Source: Pseudomonadota bacterium
GTDB lineage: Bacteria; Myxococcota_A; Polyangia; Polyangiales; Polyangiaceae
DNA length: 64,000 bases
Assembly (NCBI GenBank): GCA_023423895.1
Contig: JAFAER010000095.1
Span: forward strand, 1-64,000
Direction: 5' to 3'
Positions 26,206 to 34,332 of the stretch are shown piece by piece. How positions within the stretch are numbered: position 1 is the first letter of the stretch; every line of letters begins with the position of its first letter. The position numbers and the translations under genes are program-made. The notes under the pieces were generated by a model. That model saw nothing but the letters and a program-made list of their open reading frames with translations. It was not told the origin of the DNA and searched no databases.

Positions 26206-26835
26206 CCGCGTCCATCTGTCGTCGAGCTGCAGGCGGTCCGCGACCATGCCCGCTCGGTGGTAGGATGCGCCTTCGATGGGTCGACCGGGGTTGTCACCAT
26301 CAATGCCGGTGAGCTCGTGCTCTTCCGGGCGCGGGCGAGCGAGCCCTTCGTCGTCCGCTCGCGCAACGCCGACCAGCCATTCTACCTCGGGGTGCGCATG
26401 TCCGGCGGCGGCGGCCAGGGCCTCGGCGGGATGGGAGATCCCGACTTCGTCAACGTCGTGCCGGCCGGGCAGTTCATGAACGCGTACAGCTTCTACGCCG
26501 ACACGAGCTACCCCGAGAGCTCGCTCGTCATCGTCCGAAAGAGCACGCGCGGCGAGTTCAAGGACGTGTGGCTCGAGTGCGCCGGAGAGCTGCCGGACTT
26601 CATCCCCATCGGCACGCGGGGTGAGTACGAATACCGGCGCGTGGACCTCTCGCGCGGGTTCAAGCCGGGCGAGAAGTTCGGCGACAAGCAGTGCATCACC
26701 GGCCTCCAGCGCATGCGGAGCGAGGGCGCCTTCTCCGCGACGATCTGGGGCTGGGGCTACTATGCGAGCTACGGCTACCCGGGCGGAATGGCGATCCGGA
26801 AGCTCGTCGACACGCCGCTCTCGCCCGTGAATTAG
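26206..26835 (+). pseudogene. 5'-truncated remnant of an IgGFc-binding lipoprotein gene
   Basis: The frame is open from just after a TAA at 26203-26205 and readable as protein from about 26221; the first usable start is a GTG at 26257, giving 192 residues. It aligns throughout with the C-terminal third of the protein at 8327-10129: GDPDFVNVVPAGQFMNAYSF against GDPDFVNVVASNQYLDHYVF, YPESSLVIVRKSTRGEFKDV against YPETSITVVRKKHLGVFRPV, and YYASYGYPGG against KDASYGYPAG. It has no signal peptide, no lipobox and no N-terminal two thirds, so as it stands it cannot be exported like its relative. It is most likely a deletion remnant of a diverged paralogue. It is divergent from the TPR gene. Confidence 0.75.
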
Positions 26836-27006
26836 CTCACCCCGATACTGCTGCACCGCCGGCGCTCGCGTGACCAGACCGCGAACCGAGGGCGACCTGC
26901 AACCGAGCTTTCTTCGAGGGGACAAATCCGTGTCCTGCGGATCGTCGCGTTGACGAGCCGCAGCTGACGGCCCCGCAACGGCGCTCTCGACGAAGAAGGC
27001 CTCCGA

Positions 27007-28011
27007 CTAAGGATCATGCCGAGTGGGCGACGGCTTTCCCTTGGCGATCCATTGCACGACGAGCCTCTCTGCTTCGGTGACCCTCTGTTCGTGTGTCATG
27101 TGCCAATAGTCGGGATCTTGGTAAACGCTGTCCCAGAACACGTCCGGCGCTCCAAACGCCGCATCGAGCTCGGCGCCCGTGGCCGGGAGGCCAGCGCTTC
27201 GGGCCATCGCTTGCATCAGCTCGCTGAAGTCCGTGGGGACCATACGCACCCGAGTGCCGGGAGCGAGCTTCTCGAGCGCGGTGAAGTTCGGCTCCGCGTT
27301 CATGATCCCCATGGGCGGGTAGTCCTGGAGCTCGTATCCCTCCATCAGGATCCCCATGAGATGACCGAACTCGTGCGCGACGAGAAGCGGGTTCGAATAG
27401 ACGTCCCATAGGTTCGGCGTCATCACCATCGGATCCGGGAGAGCCGTGACGAAGATCGGTGGCCCTTCGAGCGTCCCATCGCGGCGCGCGGCTCTGACGC
27501 CTTCGTTCAACGCCTGCTGGTAGCTGCGGTAGTCCTGCTGCCTCAGATCCTCTTCGCTCACGAACGTCGCGTCGTTGGCGAAGATCGGGTCGATGACGAG
27601 CGTGAGCTCGTCGGTGCCGTAGACCTCGCGCACGACCTCCAGCACCTCGAGGAGCCGCTGCTCGAGAGCAGGAATCTCGTCGAGTGACGTCGCGCCCGTC
27701 CCGAAATAGGCCGCGTTGGGCTCGCCCCCGAAGACCTGCTTCACCTCGGCTGGAGTCGTCCTCGAGAAGTAGCCAGCACCAACGAACACGGGGCGAACCG
27801 TGAGCTCGTATTTCGTGCCGTGCTTCCGCAATTTCGCAGGGCCCATCAGGTCGCGCCAACCGACCTTGACGTCGTACGTCCTTCCTTCCTCGAACACGGA
27901 CTCGGTGAGCGGATGATCGCTCGTCGCCTCGTCGGTCGTTGCGTCCGGGCCGCTGCAAGCAACGGCGAGCGCGGCAGCGGCAGCGAGCATCAAGGTTCGG
28001 AAAGGCGTCAT
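27007..28011 (-). CDS. Lipoprotein with zincin-like HEFGH motif
   Basis: A 334-residue protein from the ATG at 28009-28011, with signal peptide and lipobox (LAVAC, Cys 19). Near residue 213 it has VAHEFGHLMGIL, which fits HExxHxxG of metzincin-type zinc proteases, and MGIMN at about 234-238 could be the Met-turn. The position normally filled by the third His or Asp ligand (HExxHxxGxxH) is Met 223, next to Glu 224, so the site is atypical or the protein may be inactive. An earlier GTG at 28039-28041 is also possible. The gene has no operon partner. It probably acts outside the cytoplasm; the substrate is unknown. Confidence 0.8.
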   Translation of the reverse strand: MTPFRTLMLAAAAALAVACSGPDATTDEATSDHPLTESVFEEGRTYDVKVGWRDLMGPAKLRKHGTKYELTVRPVFVGAGYFSRTTPAEVKQVFGGEPNAAYFGTGATSLDEIPALEQRLLEVLEVVREVYGTDELTLVIDPIFANDATFVSEEDLRQQDYRSYQQALNEGVRAARRDGTLEGPPIFVTALPDPMVMTPNLWDVYSNPLLVAHEFGHLMGILMEGYELQDYPPMGIMNAEPNFTALEKLAPGTRVRMVPTDFSELMQAMARSAGLPATGAELDAAFGAPDVFWDSVYQDPDYWHMTHEQRVTEAERLVVQWIAKGKPSPTRHDP

Positions 28012-28199
28012 ACCCACGAGGGCAGCAAGCGGTGTGCCCACACCTGACGACGCTGTGGGTGTAGAGGTCTCGCGCTCTTAGGCGGGCTCCGAGCGGATCA
28101 TGGATCGATGTTCGCGCAGCGGCGCCGCCGTCCTCATCCACTGCGCGTCCGACAACCGACGCACCCGCCCGACGGAGAGTGCGCTCGCGGAGACGCTCG

Positions 28200-28409
28200 C
28201 TACATGTCCGTGATGGAGCCTGGGGCGGGATAGTCCGTGTCGCACACATAGTTCCCTGCCGTGGGGACACAGTCGTGAACGCGATGGAGATCGGCCACCA
28301 TCGCGTTCACGTTCTCGCTCCGAGGCACTTCGCGCAGCATGTCGAGCGATCGACCGATGTTCCAGTCGAGCTCGAGCGCGCCGTGACCCGTGCCAGGTGG
28401 TCGATACGG
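28200..28409 (-). pseudogene. Orphan C-terminal coding fragment in frame behind the TonB-like gene
   Basis: Directly after the TGA of the TonB-like gene the same frame stays open for 69 codons to a TAG at 28200-28202. From about the tenth codon it reads like genuine protein with the genome's codon bias: GALELDWNIGRSLDMLREVP, then NAMVADLHRVHDCVPTAGNY and TDYPAPGSITDM. No ribosome-binding site or start precedes it except internal ATG codons. I take it as the surviving 3' end of another gene. The family is not recognised. Confidence 0.4.
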
Positions 28410-29387
28410 TCAAAGACTCGATATCGAGACGAGACGGGCGCGCACGATGCGTCGTGGCTTCGCGCTGATGTCCGTGACGTCGAACATTCCCGACGTGAGG
28501 CCGGGGCGGATCGGAGCGCCCGGCGTGTTGCCGCTCGGAAGCCGGACGTCGGACACGACGGCGATCCGCAGCTCTGCGCCACCCCCTCCGCGGAGCGAGA
28601 GCTTCTTGCCCTTCAGCGCCTTCATCGCACGCTCGCGCGTGTCGGACCATCCCGCCTCGGCGCCATCCGACGCAACGAGGCGAAGGTCGCTGACGCTACC
28701 GCTCGCGTCGACCACGGCGACGAACGTGGCGCTCCCGTGCTCCGGCGCGAGACCTCCGTACGTCGCGTCCTGGAGCGCGCTCAGCACAGGTCCTTCTGGT
28801 CCGAGTCCTGCGGCGACGTCTCGAGCACGTATCGCGTCCTTCATCGACGTCTCCACCGCACGTTTCATCTCGGCGGCGGTCGGCGCGTCGGGGGCAGCGG
28901 AGTGAAAGCTCCCGGGCGCCGGTCGCTCTGCCGAGCCTGCCTGACCTGCCGGGCCCGCCGTGCCGGCGAACGGGTTCGGTCCGGTCCCCGCGATTCCGAG
29001 TCCGCCCGGAGGAGGTGCGAAGAGCATCACCGGCGCAGCCGATCCCAGTGCCTCTACGACTGCTGCCTGGGAGGGCGCGTCCGTCGACGGGGATGCATTC
29101 GCGGCCGGCGTCGGCACACGCGCCTCCGCGCGTGCCGGCGTCGTAGCCTGCGGCGATCGATCCCCCACCACGTAGGTTGCTCCCTGCTCGACGGGTGCCT
29201 CGAGCGCGCTCTCCGTGGGTGCCTCGAGCAAGGCGACCTCGACGACGCTGGCATCGGCGTCGAGCGCAGCGCCTGCCCTGGGGGTGGAGCGCGTGCTCAC
29301 GAAGAGAAGCAGCGCATGAACCAGCGTTGCCGCGCCCATCGCGAGGACGATCGGCCGCGTATCGCGGTTCTGCGGGAAGAATGACAT
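28410..29387 (-). CDS. TonB/AgmX-like energy-transducer family protein
   Basis: A 325-residue protein with one N-terminal membrane anchor (PIVLAMGAATLVHALLLFV, about residues 13-31), a Pro/Ala/Thr-rich periplasmic stretch to about 150, a helical segment (AEMKRAVETSMKDAIRARDV) and a C-terminal TonB-like alpha/beta region with ATFVAVVDASGSVSDLRLV and RERAMKALKGKKL. This is the layout of myxobacterial TonB-like proteins such as AgmX. It lacks neighbouring exbB/exbD genes in this window, so the power source and receptor are unknown. The start at 29385-29387 puts the membrane anchor near the N-terminus; the frame is open upstream. Confidence 0.75.
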   Translation of the reverse strand: MSFFPQNRDTRPIVLAMGAATLVHALLLFVSTRSTPRAGAALDADASVVEVALLEAPTESALEAPVEQGATYVVGDRSPQATTPARAEARVPTPAANASPSTDAPSQAAVVEALGSAAPVMLFAPPPGGLGIAGTGPNPFAGTAGPAGQAGSAERPAPGSFHSAAPDAPTAAEMKRAVETSMKDAIRARDVAAGLGPEGPVLSALQDATYGGLAPEHGSATFVAVVDASGSVSDLRLVASDGAEAGWSDTRERAMKALKGKKLSLRGGGGAELRIAVVSDVRLPSGNTPGAPIRPGLTSGMFDVTDISAKPRRIVRARLVSISSL

Positions 29388-29579
29388 CGACGCGCGAAGG
29401 CCCGGCGGCTCGGATGCGCGGCTCGAGGCACACGTTTCCGTGTTGTGTCTCCCTGCGTACACGTCGACGAGTCGCGCGTACAGTCAGTCGACGAATCGAA
29501 CGGCTTCGACGACCGCAAGGAGGTCCTCGAAGGTCATCCGTGGCGCGACCGCTTCCGATGGCCCACGACGACGATGCGC

Positions 29580-30320
29580 TCACCACGCGTGGCGGCCGCC
29601 TAGGTCGTTCACGTGGCCGTCGTGGAAGAACCCCGCGGTCGGCCCCTGCGGGCCGAGCGTGGCGAGCCGCACCGCGATCCGGGCGCCTTCCTCGACGGAG
29701 CGATATCCCTGGAAGTCGTTCAGATCGGTGCCCACGTAGCCGGGATTGGCGGCATTGACCTTGATGCCGTGAGCGGCCAGCTCCTTGGCGAACGCCACGG
29801 TGATCATGTTCAGCGCGCTCTTCGACGAGTTGTAGGCGAGGAGGTTCACGCCGTACGTATGGCTCGTCGGGTCGAGCTGCTCCGCGATCGAGCCGAGGCT
29901 GCTGCTCATCATCACGATCCGCGCCTGGCCGGCGGCGATCAAGAAGGGCAAGAACGCCTTGGTGACGCGCACCGGTCCGAAGGTGTTCACCTCGTAGATC
30001 GCGTGCATGTCGTCCAGGCTCGTCTGGCTCGGCGGAACGTAGCCACCGAGCGCGATGCCGGCGTTGTTCACCAGGACGTCGAGGCGCGTGCCCGATTTCG
30101 CGAAGATCGACGCTGCCTCCTTCACGCTCGCGTCGCTCGTCACGTCGAGCCGGAGCGCGTGGGCGTCGATACCCTCGGCACGAAGCTCGGCGGCGGCCTT
30201 CTCGCCGCGCTCGACGTCGCGAGCGCCGAGCCACACCGTGTGCTTCATCTTCCCCAGCTGGCGCGCGATCTCGCGCCCGATTCCCTTGTTCGCTCCGGTG
30301 ATCAGTGCCGTCTTGCTCAT
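29580..30320 (-). CDS. Short-chain dehydrogenase/reductase
   Basis: A 246-residue classical SDR with Rossmann fold: cofactor motif TGANKGIG (residues 8-15), NNAG (85-88), catalytic Ser in MMSSS (about 137-141), Tyr 163 and Lys 167 in YNSSK, and PGYVGTDL after the active site. The Arg-Asp after the second strand (GARDVERG) suggests NADPH preference, by family rule. It resembles the carbonyl-reductase-like SDRs found beside AraC regulators in many soil bacteria. The divergent AraC gene starts 94 bp away and is the likely regulator. Substrate unknown. Confidence 0.92.
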   Translation of the reverse strand: MSKTALITGANKGIGREIARQLGKMKHTVWLGARDVERGEKAAAELRAEGIDAHALRLDVTSDASVKEAASIFAKSGTRLDVLVNNAGIALGGYVPPSQTSLDDMHAIYEVNTFGPVRVTKAFLPFLIAAGQARIVMMSSSLGSIAEQLDPTSHTYGVNLLAYNSSKSALNMITVAFAKELAAHGIKVNAANPGYVGTDLNDFQGYRSVEEGARIAVRLATLGPQGPTAGFFHDGHVNDLGGRHAW

Positions 30321-30414
30321 GGGGGAGACCATAGAGCCGGGCCCCGGAGGGCCCTCGCCAGATGCTGTCGGAGTCTTGCCTGATTCTATCAAAGCGGTAA
30401 GGGAAGCCGACTCC

Positions 30415-31335
30415 ATGACTGAAGCGTCGAGCGAGCTGCGCGATCTGATCATGCGCCATGCGCCACGTGGCGACGGTCGAGCTGCTCCGCCGTCTCCGCC
30501 TGTGCTCCCCGGCGTCATGCTCTGGGTCGCAACCAGACCGATGGGGCCGACGCCAGCGATGTTCGAGCCGATGCTCTACTTTGCGTTCCAGGGCGCCAAG
30601 CGTCTCAGCAGCGGTGACCGCACCGTGGAGTACGGGGCAGGCAGCATGTTCCTCGCGTCGCTCGACGTGCCGGTCACCTGGACGGTCCTCGATGCGAGCG
30701 AGGAGCAGCCGTACCTCGCCGTCGCGCTGAAGCTCGACCCGGCGTTCATCGCGGCGATGCTGCTCGAGCTTCCGCCACCGACGGAGGCTGAGCTGACGGA
30801 GGAGGTGGAGGCACTGGCGCTCGCGACGGCGACGGAGGCCATGCACGATCCGCTGCGCCGTCTGCTCCGCCTCCTCGATGCTCCCGCGGATGCCCCGCTC
30901 CTCGCGCCGATGTTCGAGCGCGAGCTGCTCTATCGCGTCCTCCAGAGCCCGCGCGGGATCATCCTGCGCCAGATCGCGCGGACGGGCAGCCGCCTCTCGC
31001 AGATCCAGCGCGCGGTGAAGTGGATCCGCGCGCATCTCGCCGAGCCGCTCCCGGTCGAGACGCTGGCCGGCGTTGCGTCGATGAGCGTGTCGTCCTTCCA
31101 CCGCCACTTCAAGGCCGCCACGGGCCTCAGCCCGCACGCCTTCCACAAGCAGGTCCGCCTCCAGGAAGCACGCCTCCGTCTGCTCGCGTCGCCGGGTGCG
31201 GTGGCGAATGTCGCCTTCGACGTGGGCTACGAGAGCGCGTCGCAATTCAGCCGGGAGTACGCGCGGCAGTTCGGCGTCTCGCCGGTCAAAGACATGGCGC
31301 GGCTCCGCGGTGCTGCACGGTCGTCAGCGGTCTGA
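30415..31335 (+). CDS. AraC-family transcriptional regulator
   Basis: A 306-residue protein with an N-terminal AraC_N-type (PF06719-like) ligand domain (about 1-195) and a C-terminal double helix-turn-helix. The DNA-binding part has VETLAGVASMSVSSFHRHFK, then NVAFDVGYESASQFSREYAR and FGVSPVKD, the standard AraC signatures. It is divergent from the SDR gene and presumably controls it and itself from the shared 94-bp spacer. A 31-bp piece of this gene (31148-31178) recurs exactly at 33424-33454. Confidence 0.92.
   Translation: MTEASSELRDLIMRHAPRGDGRAAPPSPPVLPGVMLWVATRPMGPTPAMFEPMLYFAFQGAKRLSSGDRTVEYGAGSMFLASLDVPVTWTVLDASEEQPYLAVALKLDPAFIAAMLLELPPPTEAELTEEVEALALATATEAMHDPLRRLLRLLDAPADAPLLAPMFERELLYRVLQSPRGIILRQIARTGSRLSQIQRAVKWIRAHLAEPLPVETLAGVASMSVSSFHRHFKAATGLSPHAFHKQVRLQEARLRLLASPGAVANVAFDVGYESASQFSREYARQFGVSPVKDMARLRGAARSSAV
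31148..31178 (+). repeat. Copy 1 of a 31-bp exact repeat (inside the AraC gene)
   Basis: This stretch encodes QVRLQEARLR of the second helix-turn-helix region. An identical 31-mer is found at 33424-33454 in non-coding DNA. Confidence 0.8.
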
Positions 31336-31450
31336 TCCTTCGCGAGGGCGTGCGAGCAGCGGCGGTGAGCGGCCGTCGCTGACTCGAGGAATGCGGCCCG
31401 TTGTTCACGATCGACCAAGCGGACTTCTTCGTGTCACGATCGGCGATCGC

Positions 31451-33196
31451 ATGCCCTGCCACATTCGCCGCCACCCGCTCGCTCTGATCCTCGGTTGCAG
31501 CGTCGCCCTCGCCGCGTGCGGGGATGAAGCGTCGTCGGACGTTGGCGGGAGCGACGCCGGCGCCTCCGCGGCGGACGCATCGAACGGAGATGTGTCCGAC
31601 GCGCCGCCAACTCCCGGCGTCCAGGTCCAGGCCGACGTCACGATGACGTCGGAGGCCGGCGGCACCGCCACGATCTCGATGAAGCTCGCGAGCGCTCCGA
31701 CGGCCGACGTCACGATCGGCATCGCGAGCGACACCGTCAGCGAGGGCACGGTCGACAAGGCGACCGTGACGTTCACGGTCGCCAACTGGAACGTCGCGCA
31801 GACGGTCACGGTCACCGGGGCCGACGACGTCCTCGACGACGGCGACAAGTCCTACAAGATCCTGTTCGAGCCGGTGACGAGCGCCGACGCCGCCTACGCG
31901 GCCGTCGCGATCGCGCCGCTCACGTTCACCAACGTCGACGACGACACGGCGGGCGTCACTGTCGGCGCGCCGAGCGGCCACACGACCGAGGCGGGAGGTC
32001 AGGCGACGTTCGATGTCGTCCTGCGCACGAAGCCGAGCGCCAACGTCACGATCCCGCTCACGTCGGACACGCCGGCCGAGGGCACGATCGCCGTGACCGA
32101 GCTCGTCTTCACGCCCGACGACTGGAACGTGCCGCAGACCGTGACCGTGACGGGCGTGGACGATCCGGAAGACGACGGGGACAAGGCCTACCAGATCGAT
32201 TTCGCCGCCACCACGAGCGTCGATCCGCTCTACGCGGCGCTGGCCGTCCCGAGCGTCGACCTCACGAACGTCGACGACGACACCGCGGGCATCACGGTGA
32301 GCCCCATCTCGGGCGACACCAACGAGGACGGCAAGACGGCGGCGTTCAGCGTCGTCCTCGACTCGCGTCCGACGGCGGACGTGACCCTCACGTTCGCATC
32401 GAACGATCTCACCGAGGGGGAGACCAACAAGACGTCGCTCGTGTTCACGGCGGCCAACTGGGACACGCCGCAGTTCGTCACGGTCAAGGGCCTGCCGGAC
32501 GAGATCACCGACGGCGACATCACCTACGCCGTCGCGTTCTCCGCGTCGACGAGCGCGGACGCGAAGTACGCGGGCCTGACGCCGGCCGCGGTCGCGGTGA
32601 AGAACATCGACAACGCCAACGCGTGCCAGGCGCCGTGCGGGTGGCGCGGCGACGACTTCGAGGACGGAAATACGCTGGGCTGGTCCGTGGCCAGCGGGAC
32701 GATCGCGGTCGCGACGGCGGGCGGCGGCGCGCTGGGGACCGCGAGGTACGTGGAGGTCGGCGGAGACGCAGGACACATGAACGGTGCGCGGTACGCGTTC
32801 ACCGCGTGCCAGCCGCGGCGCTTCACGGCGTGGGTCCGGCCATCGTCGGGAACGGGATCCCACAACTACATCGTGCTCGGTGACAACGCAGTCTCGGGGA
32901 CCAACGCCATCGCGCTCATCTTTGCCCGGGGCAGCGAGGGCTCGTGGATCGCCGTCAGCTCGACGGCCGAGAGGGACGTCACGCCGATCGTCCCCGACGT
33001 GTGGATGCGCCTCGACATCGACTTCGACTGGGTAGCCAAGACGATCGACATCGACGTCAACGGCACGCGGCGCGTCACGGCGCTTCCATTCCGCGGGTCC
33101 GGGATCAACGCCCTCTCGCGAGTGCATCTCTACAACTTCGACGGCGGCCTCACCGGGCGCTACGACGAGCTCCGGATCAGCTGCCCGTTGCCCTGA
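31451..33196 (+). CDS. Calx-beta-like repeat lipoprotein with C-terminal lectin-like domain
   Basis: A 581-residue protein with signal peptide and lipobox (VALAAC, Cys 23), an Ala/Asp/Ser spacer, then three tandem repeats of about 105 residues (about 58-165, 167-276, 280-388). Each ends in a version of Y..L......NVDDDTAG and contains ANWNVAQTVTVTGADD-type strands and D-rich DDGDK.Y.I.F elements. These look like Calx-beta or related Ca-binding adhesin repeats; Ca binding is inferred from the Asp clusters. Residues about 400-581 resemble a LamG/concanavalin-type jelly roll (WMRLDIDFDWVAKTIDIDVN, YNFDGGLTGRYDELRIS). A surface adhesin role is likely. The adjacent AraC gene shows no sign of being functionally linked. 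Confidence 0.85.
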   Translation: MPCHIRRHPLALILGCSVALAACGDEASSDVGGSDAGASAADASNGDVSDAPPTPGVQVQADVTMTSEAGGTATISMKLASAPTADVTIGIASDTVSEGTVDKATVTFTVANWNVAQTVTVTGADDVLDDGDKSYKILFEPVTSADAAYAAVAIAPLTFTNVDDDTAGVTVGAPSGHTTEAGGQATFDVVLRTKPSANVTIPLTSDTPAEGTIAVTELVFTPDDWNVPQTVTVTGVDDPEDDGDKAYQIDFAATTSVDPLYAALAVPSVDLTNVDDDTAGITVSPISGDTNEDGKTAAFSVVLDSRPTADVTLTFASNDLTEGETNKTSLVFTAANWDTPQFVTVKGLPDEITDGDITYAVAFSASTSADAKYAGLTPAAVAVKNIDNANACQAPCGWRGDDFEDGNTLGWSVASGTIAVATAGGGALGTARYVEVGGDAGHMNGARYAFTACQPRRFTAWVRPSSGTGSHNYIVLGDNAVSGTNAIALIFARGSEGSWIAVSSTAERDVTPIVPDVWMRLDIDFDWVAKTIDIDVNGTRRVTALPFRGSGINALSRVHLYNFDGGLTGRYDELRISCPLP

Positions 33197-33417
33197 CGCC
33201 ACGCCCAGCGGACGTAGACCTCCATCGCCTCGTTCGGTGCAGCGTGCAGCGAGCGATCGTGCTCGCGAGCGACCGCGACGTGGCAGGTCCGGCAGGCGTG
33301 ATCGTCGCGCTCGCGATCGCCTCGGCGATAAGCGTTCGTTGCCGGCCCTGGCAGAGGTCCACGCTGCACGCCGAGGGCTGCCGTCGAGAACCCGCTCCTC
33401 CTCGTCACGCTCCCGAA

Positions 33418-33470
33418 GCTACGAGCAGGTCCGCCTCCAGGAAGCACGCCTCCGCCTCCTTTTTGCTTGA
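33418..33470 (+). pseudogene. Short fragment of an AraC-family gene
   Basis: The plus frame ends in YEQVRLQEARLRLLF followed by Ala and TGA, matching KQVRLQEARLRLLAS of the AraC protein 2.2 kb upstream. At the DNA level 31 bases (33424-33454) are identical to 31148-31178. Nothing else of the gene is present. The rest of the 326-bp interval 33197-33522 holds no gene I can support. Confidence 0.6.
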
Positions 33471-33478
33471 TGGGTATG

Positions 33479-33500
33479 GATTCTACGCTCGTGTAGAATC
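33479..33500. promoter_or_regulatory. Perfect inverted repeat, possible operator
   Basis: GATTCTAC at 33479-33486 and its exact complement GTAGAATC at 33493-33500 are separated by six bases. The centre of the palindrome is about 33 bp before the GTG start at 33523, a position suited to a repressor operator or a promoter-proximal site. The half-site CTAC...GTAG recalls operators of BlaI/MecI-type repressors, which is a loose resemblance only. No regulator gene is adjacent. Confidence 0.45.
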
Positions 33501-33522
33501 GACGCGTGCGCTGGGGCCATCC

Positions 33523-33978
33523 GTGACTCTCGAGGTGCTGCATCGGCGTGCCGGGAACGCCGTGGGCGTGCTCGACGGCAGGGCGTTGATCTTCGTACGA
33601 ACCGAAGCGCTCACGACGGAGTCGCTCGACGCCATCGCGCATGCGATGGAGCGAACGAGCGTCAACCGCCCCGCGGGCGCGCTCGCGATCGTTCCGGGTG
33701 AGGCCGGGCTCAGCTCGGAGGAGCTGCTGGCTCGTCAGCGCAGGATCTTCCAGCAGGCGAAGAAGCTCGAAGACGTGTGGGTCGCCTTCTGCGTGCACGG
33801 CGAGGGCGTGCAGTCGATGGTCATGCGCGCGGTCGTCCGAATGTTCGTGCTCGGCCAACCTCGCATGACGATGCACGCGAAGCCCGAGAGCGCCATCGTG
33901 TGGTTTGCGACGAAGCTCGGGCTTTCCGGTGAGGCCGTGCGCTCCGCCGTCGCGTCGCTTCGAAGCGCCGGCGCGTGA
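33523..33978 (+). CDS. Conserved small protein of unknown function
   Basis: A 151-residue protein from the GTG at 33523; the frame is open further upstream, but the coding character begins about here and the palindrome lies just ahead. It reads VTLEVLHRRAGNAVGVLDGR, then ALIFVRTEALTTESLDAIAH and WVAFCVHGEGVQSMVMRAVV. The pattern of alternating strands and helices is SpoIIAA/STAS-like in size and composition, but I cannot confirm that family. It has no membrane segment and no signal peptide. It stands alone in a region of gene scraps. Confidence 0.65.
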   Translation: MTLEVLHRRAGNAVGVLDGRALIFVRTEALTTESLDAIAHAMERTSVNRPAGALAIVPGEAGLSSEELLARQRRIFQQAKKLEDVWVAFCVHGEGVQSMVMRAVVRMFVLGQPRMTMHAKPESAIVWFATKLGLSGEAVRSAVASLRSAGA

Positions 33979-34069
33979 CGGGCGGCATGCGCGCGAGCGC
34001 ACACGAGGTGATGGTTCCGCCGAGCATCGAGGGCCGTCGATTGGGCGCGCCGGGCCCGTAGCTCGTCAG

Positions 34070-34159
34070 ACGACGTGGAGCGCCGATTTTCTGGATCCCG
34101 ATGGCTTTGGCCTGGGGCTCTGGCAGCCGGAAGACAAGCCGCGATCGCTGAAAGGGTGA
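34070..34159 (+). pseudogene. C-terminal scrap of a glyoxalase/VOC-family gene
   Basis: The plus frame reads TTWSADFLDPDGFGLGLWQP and ends EDKPRSLKG before TGA. DPDGFGLGLWQ is the terminal strand of vicinal-oxygen-chelate (glyoxalase-like) proteins. Nothing upstream in frame resembles the rest of the family. The remainder of 33979-34332 contains the terminator listed next and no other gene. Confidence 0.45.
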
Positions 34160-34254
34160 GGCTTCGGCGCCCGCCGCTTCGCGTGTCGGGCGCGCAGCAT
34201 CCGCTGTTCGAAGGACGCATCCCCGGCGCTCTGGCTGTTCGCCATGTCGCACGG

Positions 34255-34301
34255 AAAAAAAGCCACGACGGCGAGCGCTCGGGGGGAGAGCGTCGCCGTC
34301 G
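34255..34301 (-). terminator. Rho-independent terminator of the small heat-shock gene
   Basis: Read on the minus strand, a 13-bp GC-rich stem (arms at about 34288-34301 and 34266-34279, one bulged base) is followed after four bases by seven T residues (34261-34255). It lies about 30 bp after the stop codon of the heat-shock gene. Confidence 0.8.
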
Positions 34302-34332
34302 CAGCAAGTCGAGAGCTCGAGACGTCTGCGTT

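Noticed and set aside
28410..28412. Selenocysteine at the TGA of the TonB-like gene
   Set aside because: No SECIS-like hairpin was seen right after the TGA, and the protein looks complete without the extension.
28696..31245. Minus-strand open frame of 849 codons
   Set aside because: It crosses the TonB-like, SDR and AraC genes in a wrong frame and has only low-complexity Arg/Ala/Gly sequence.
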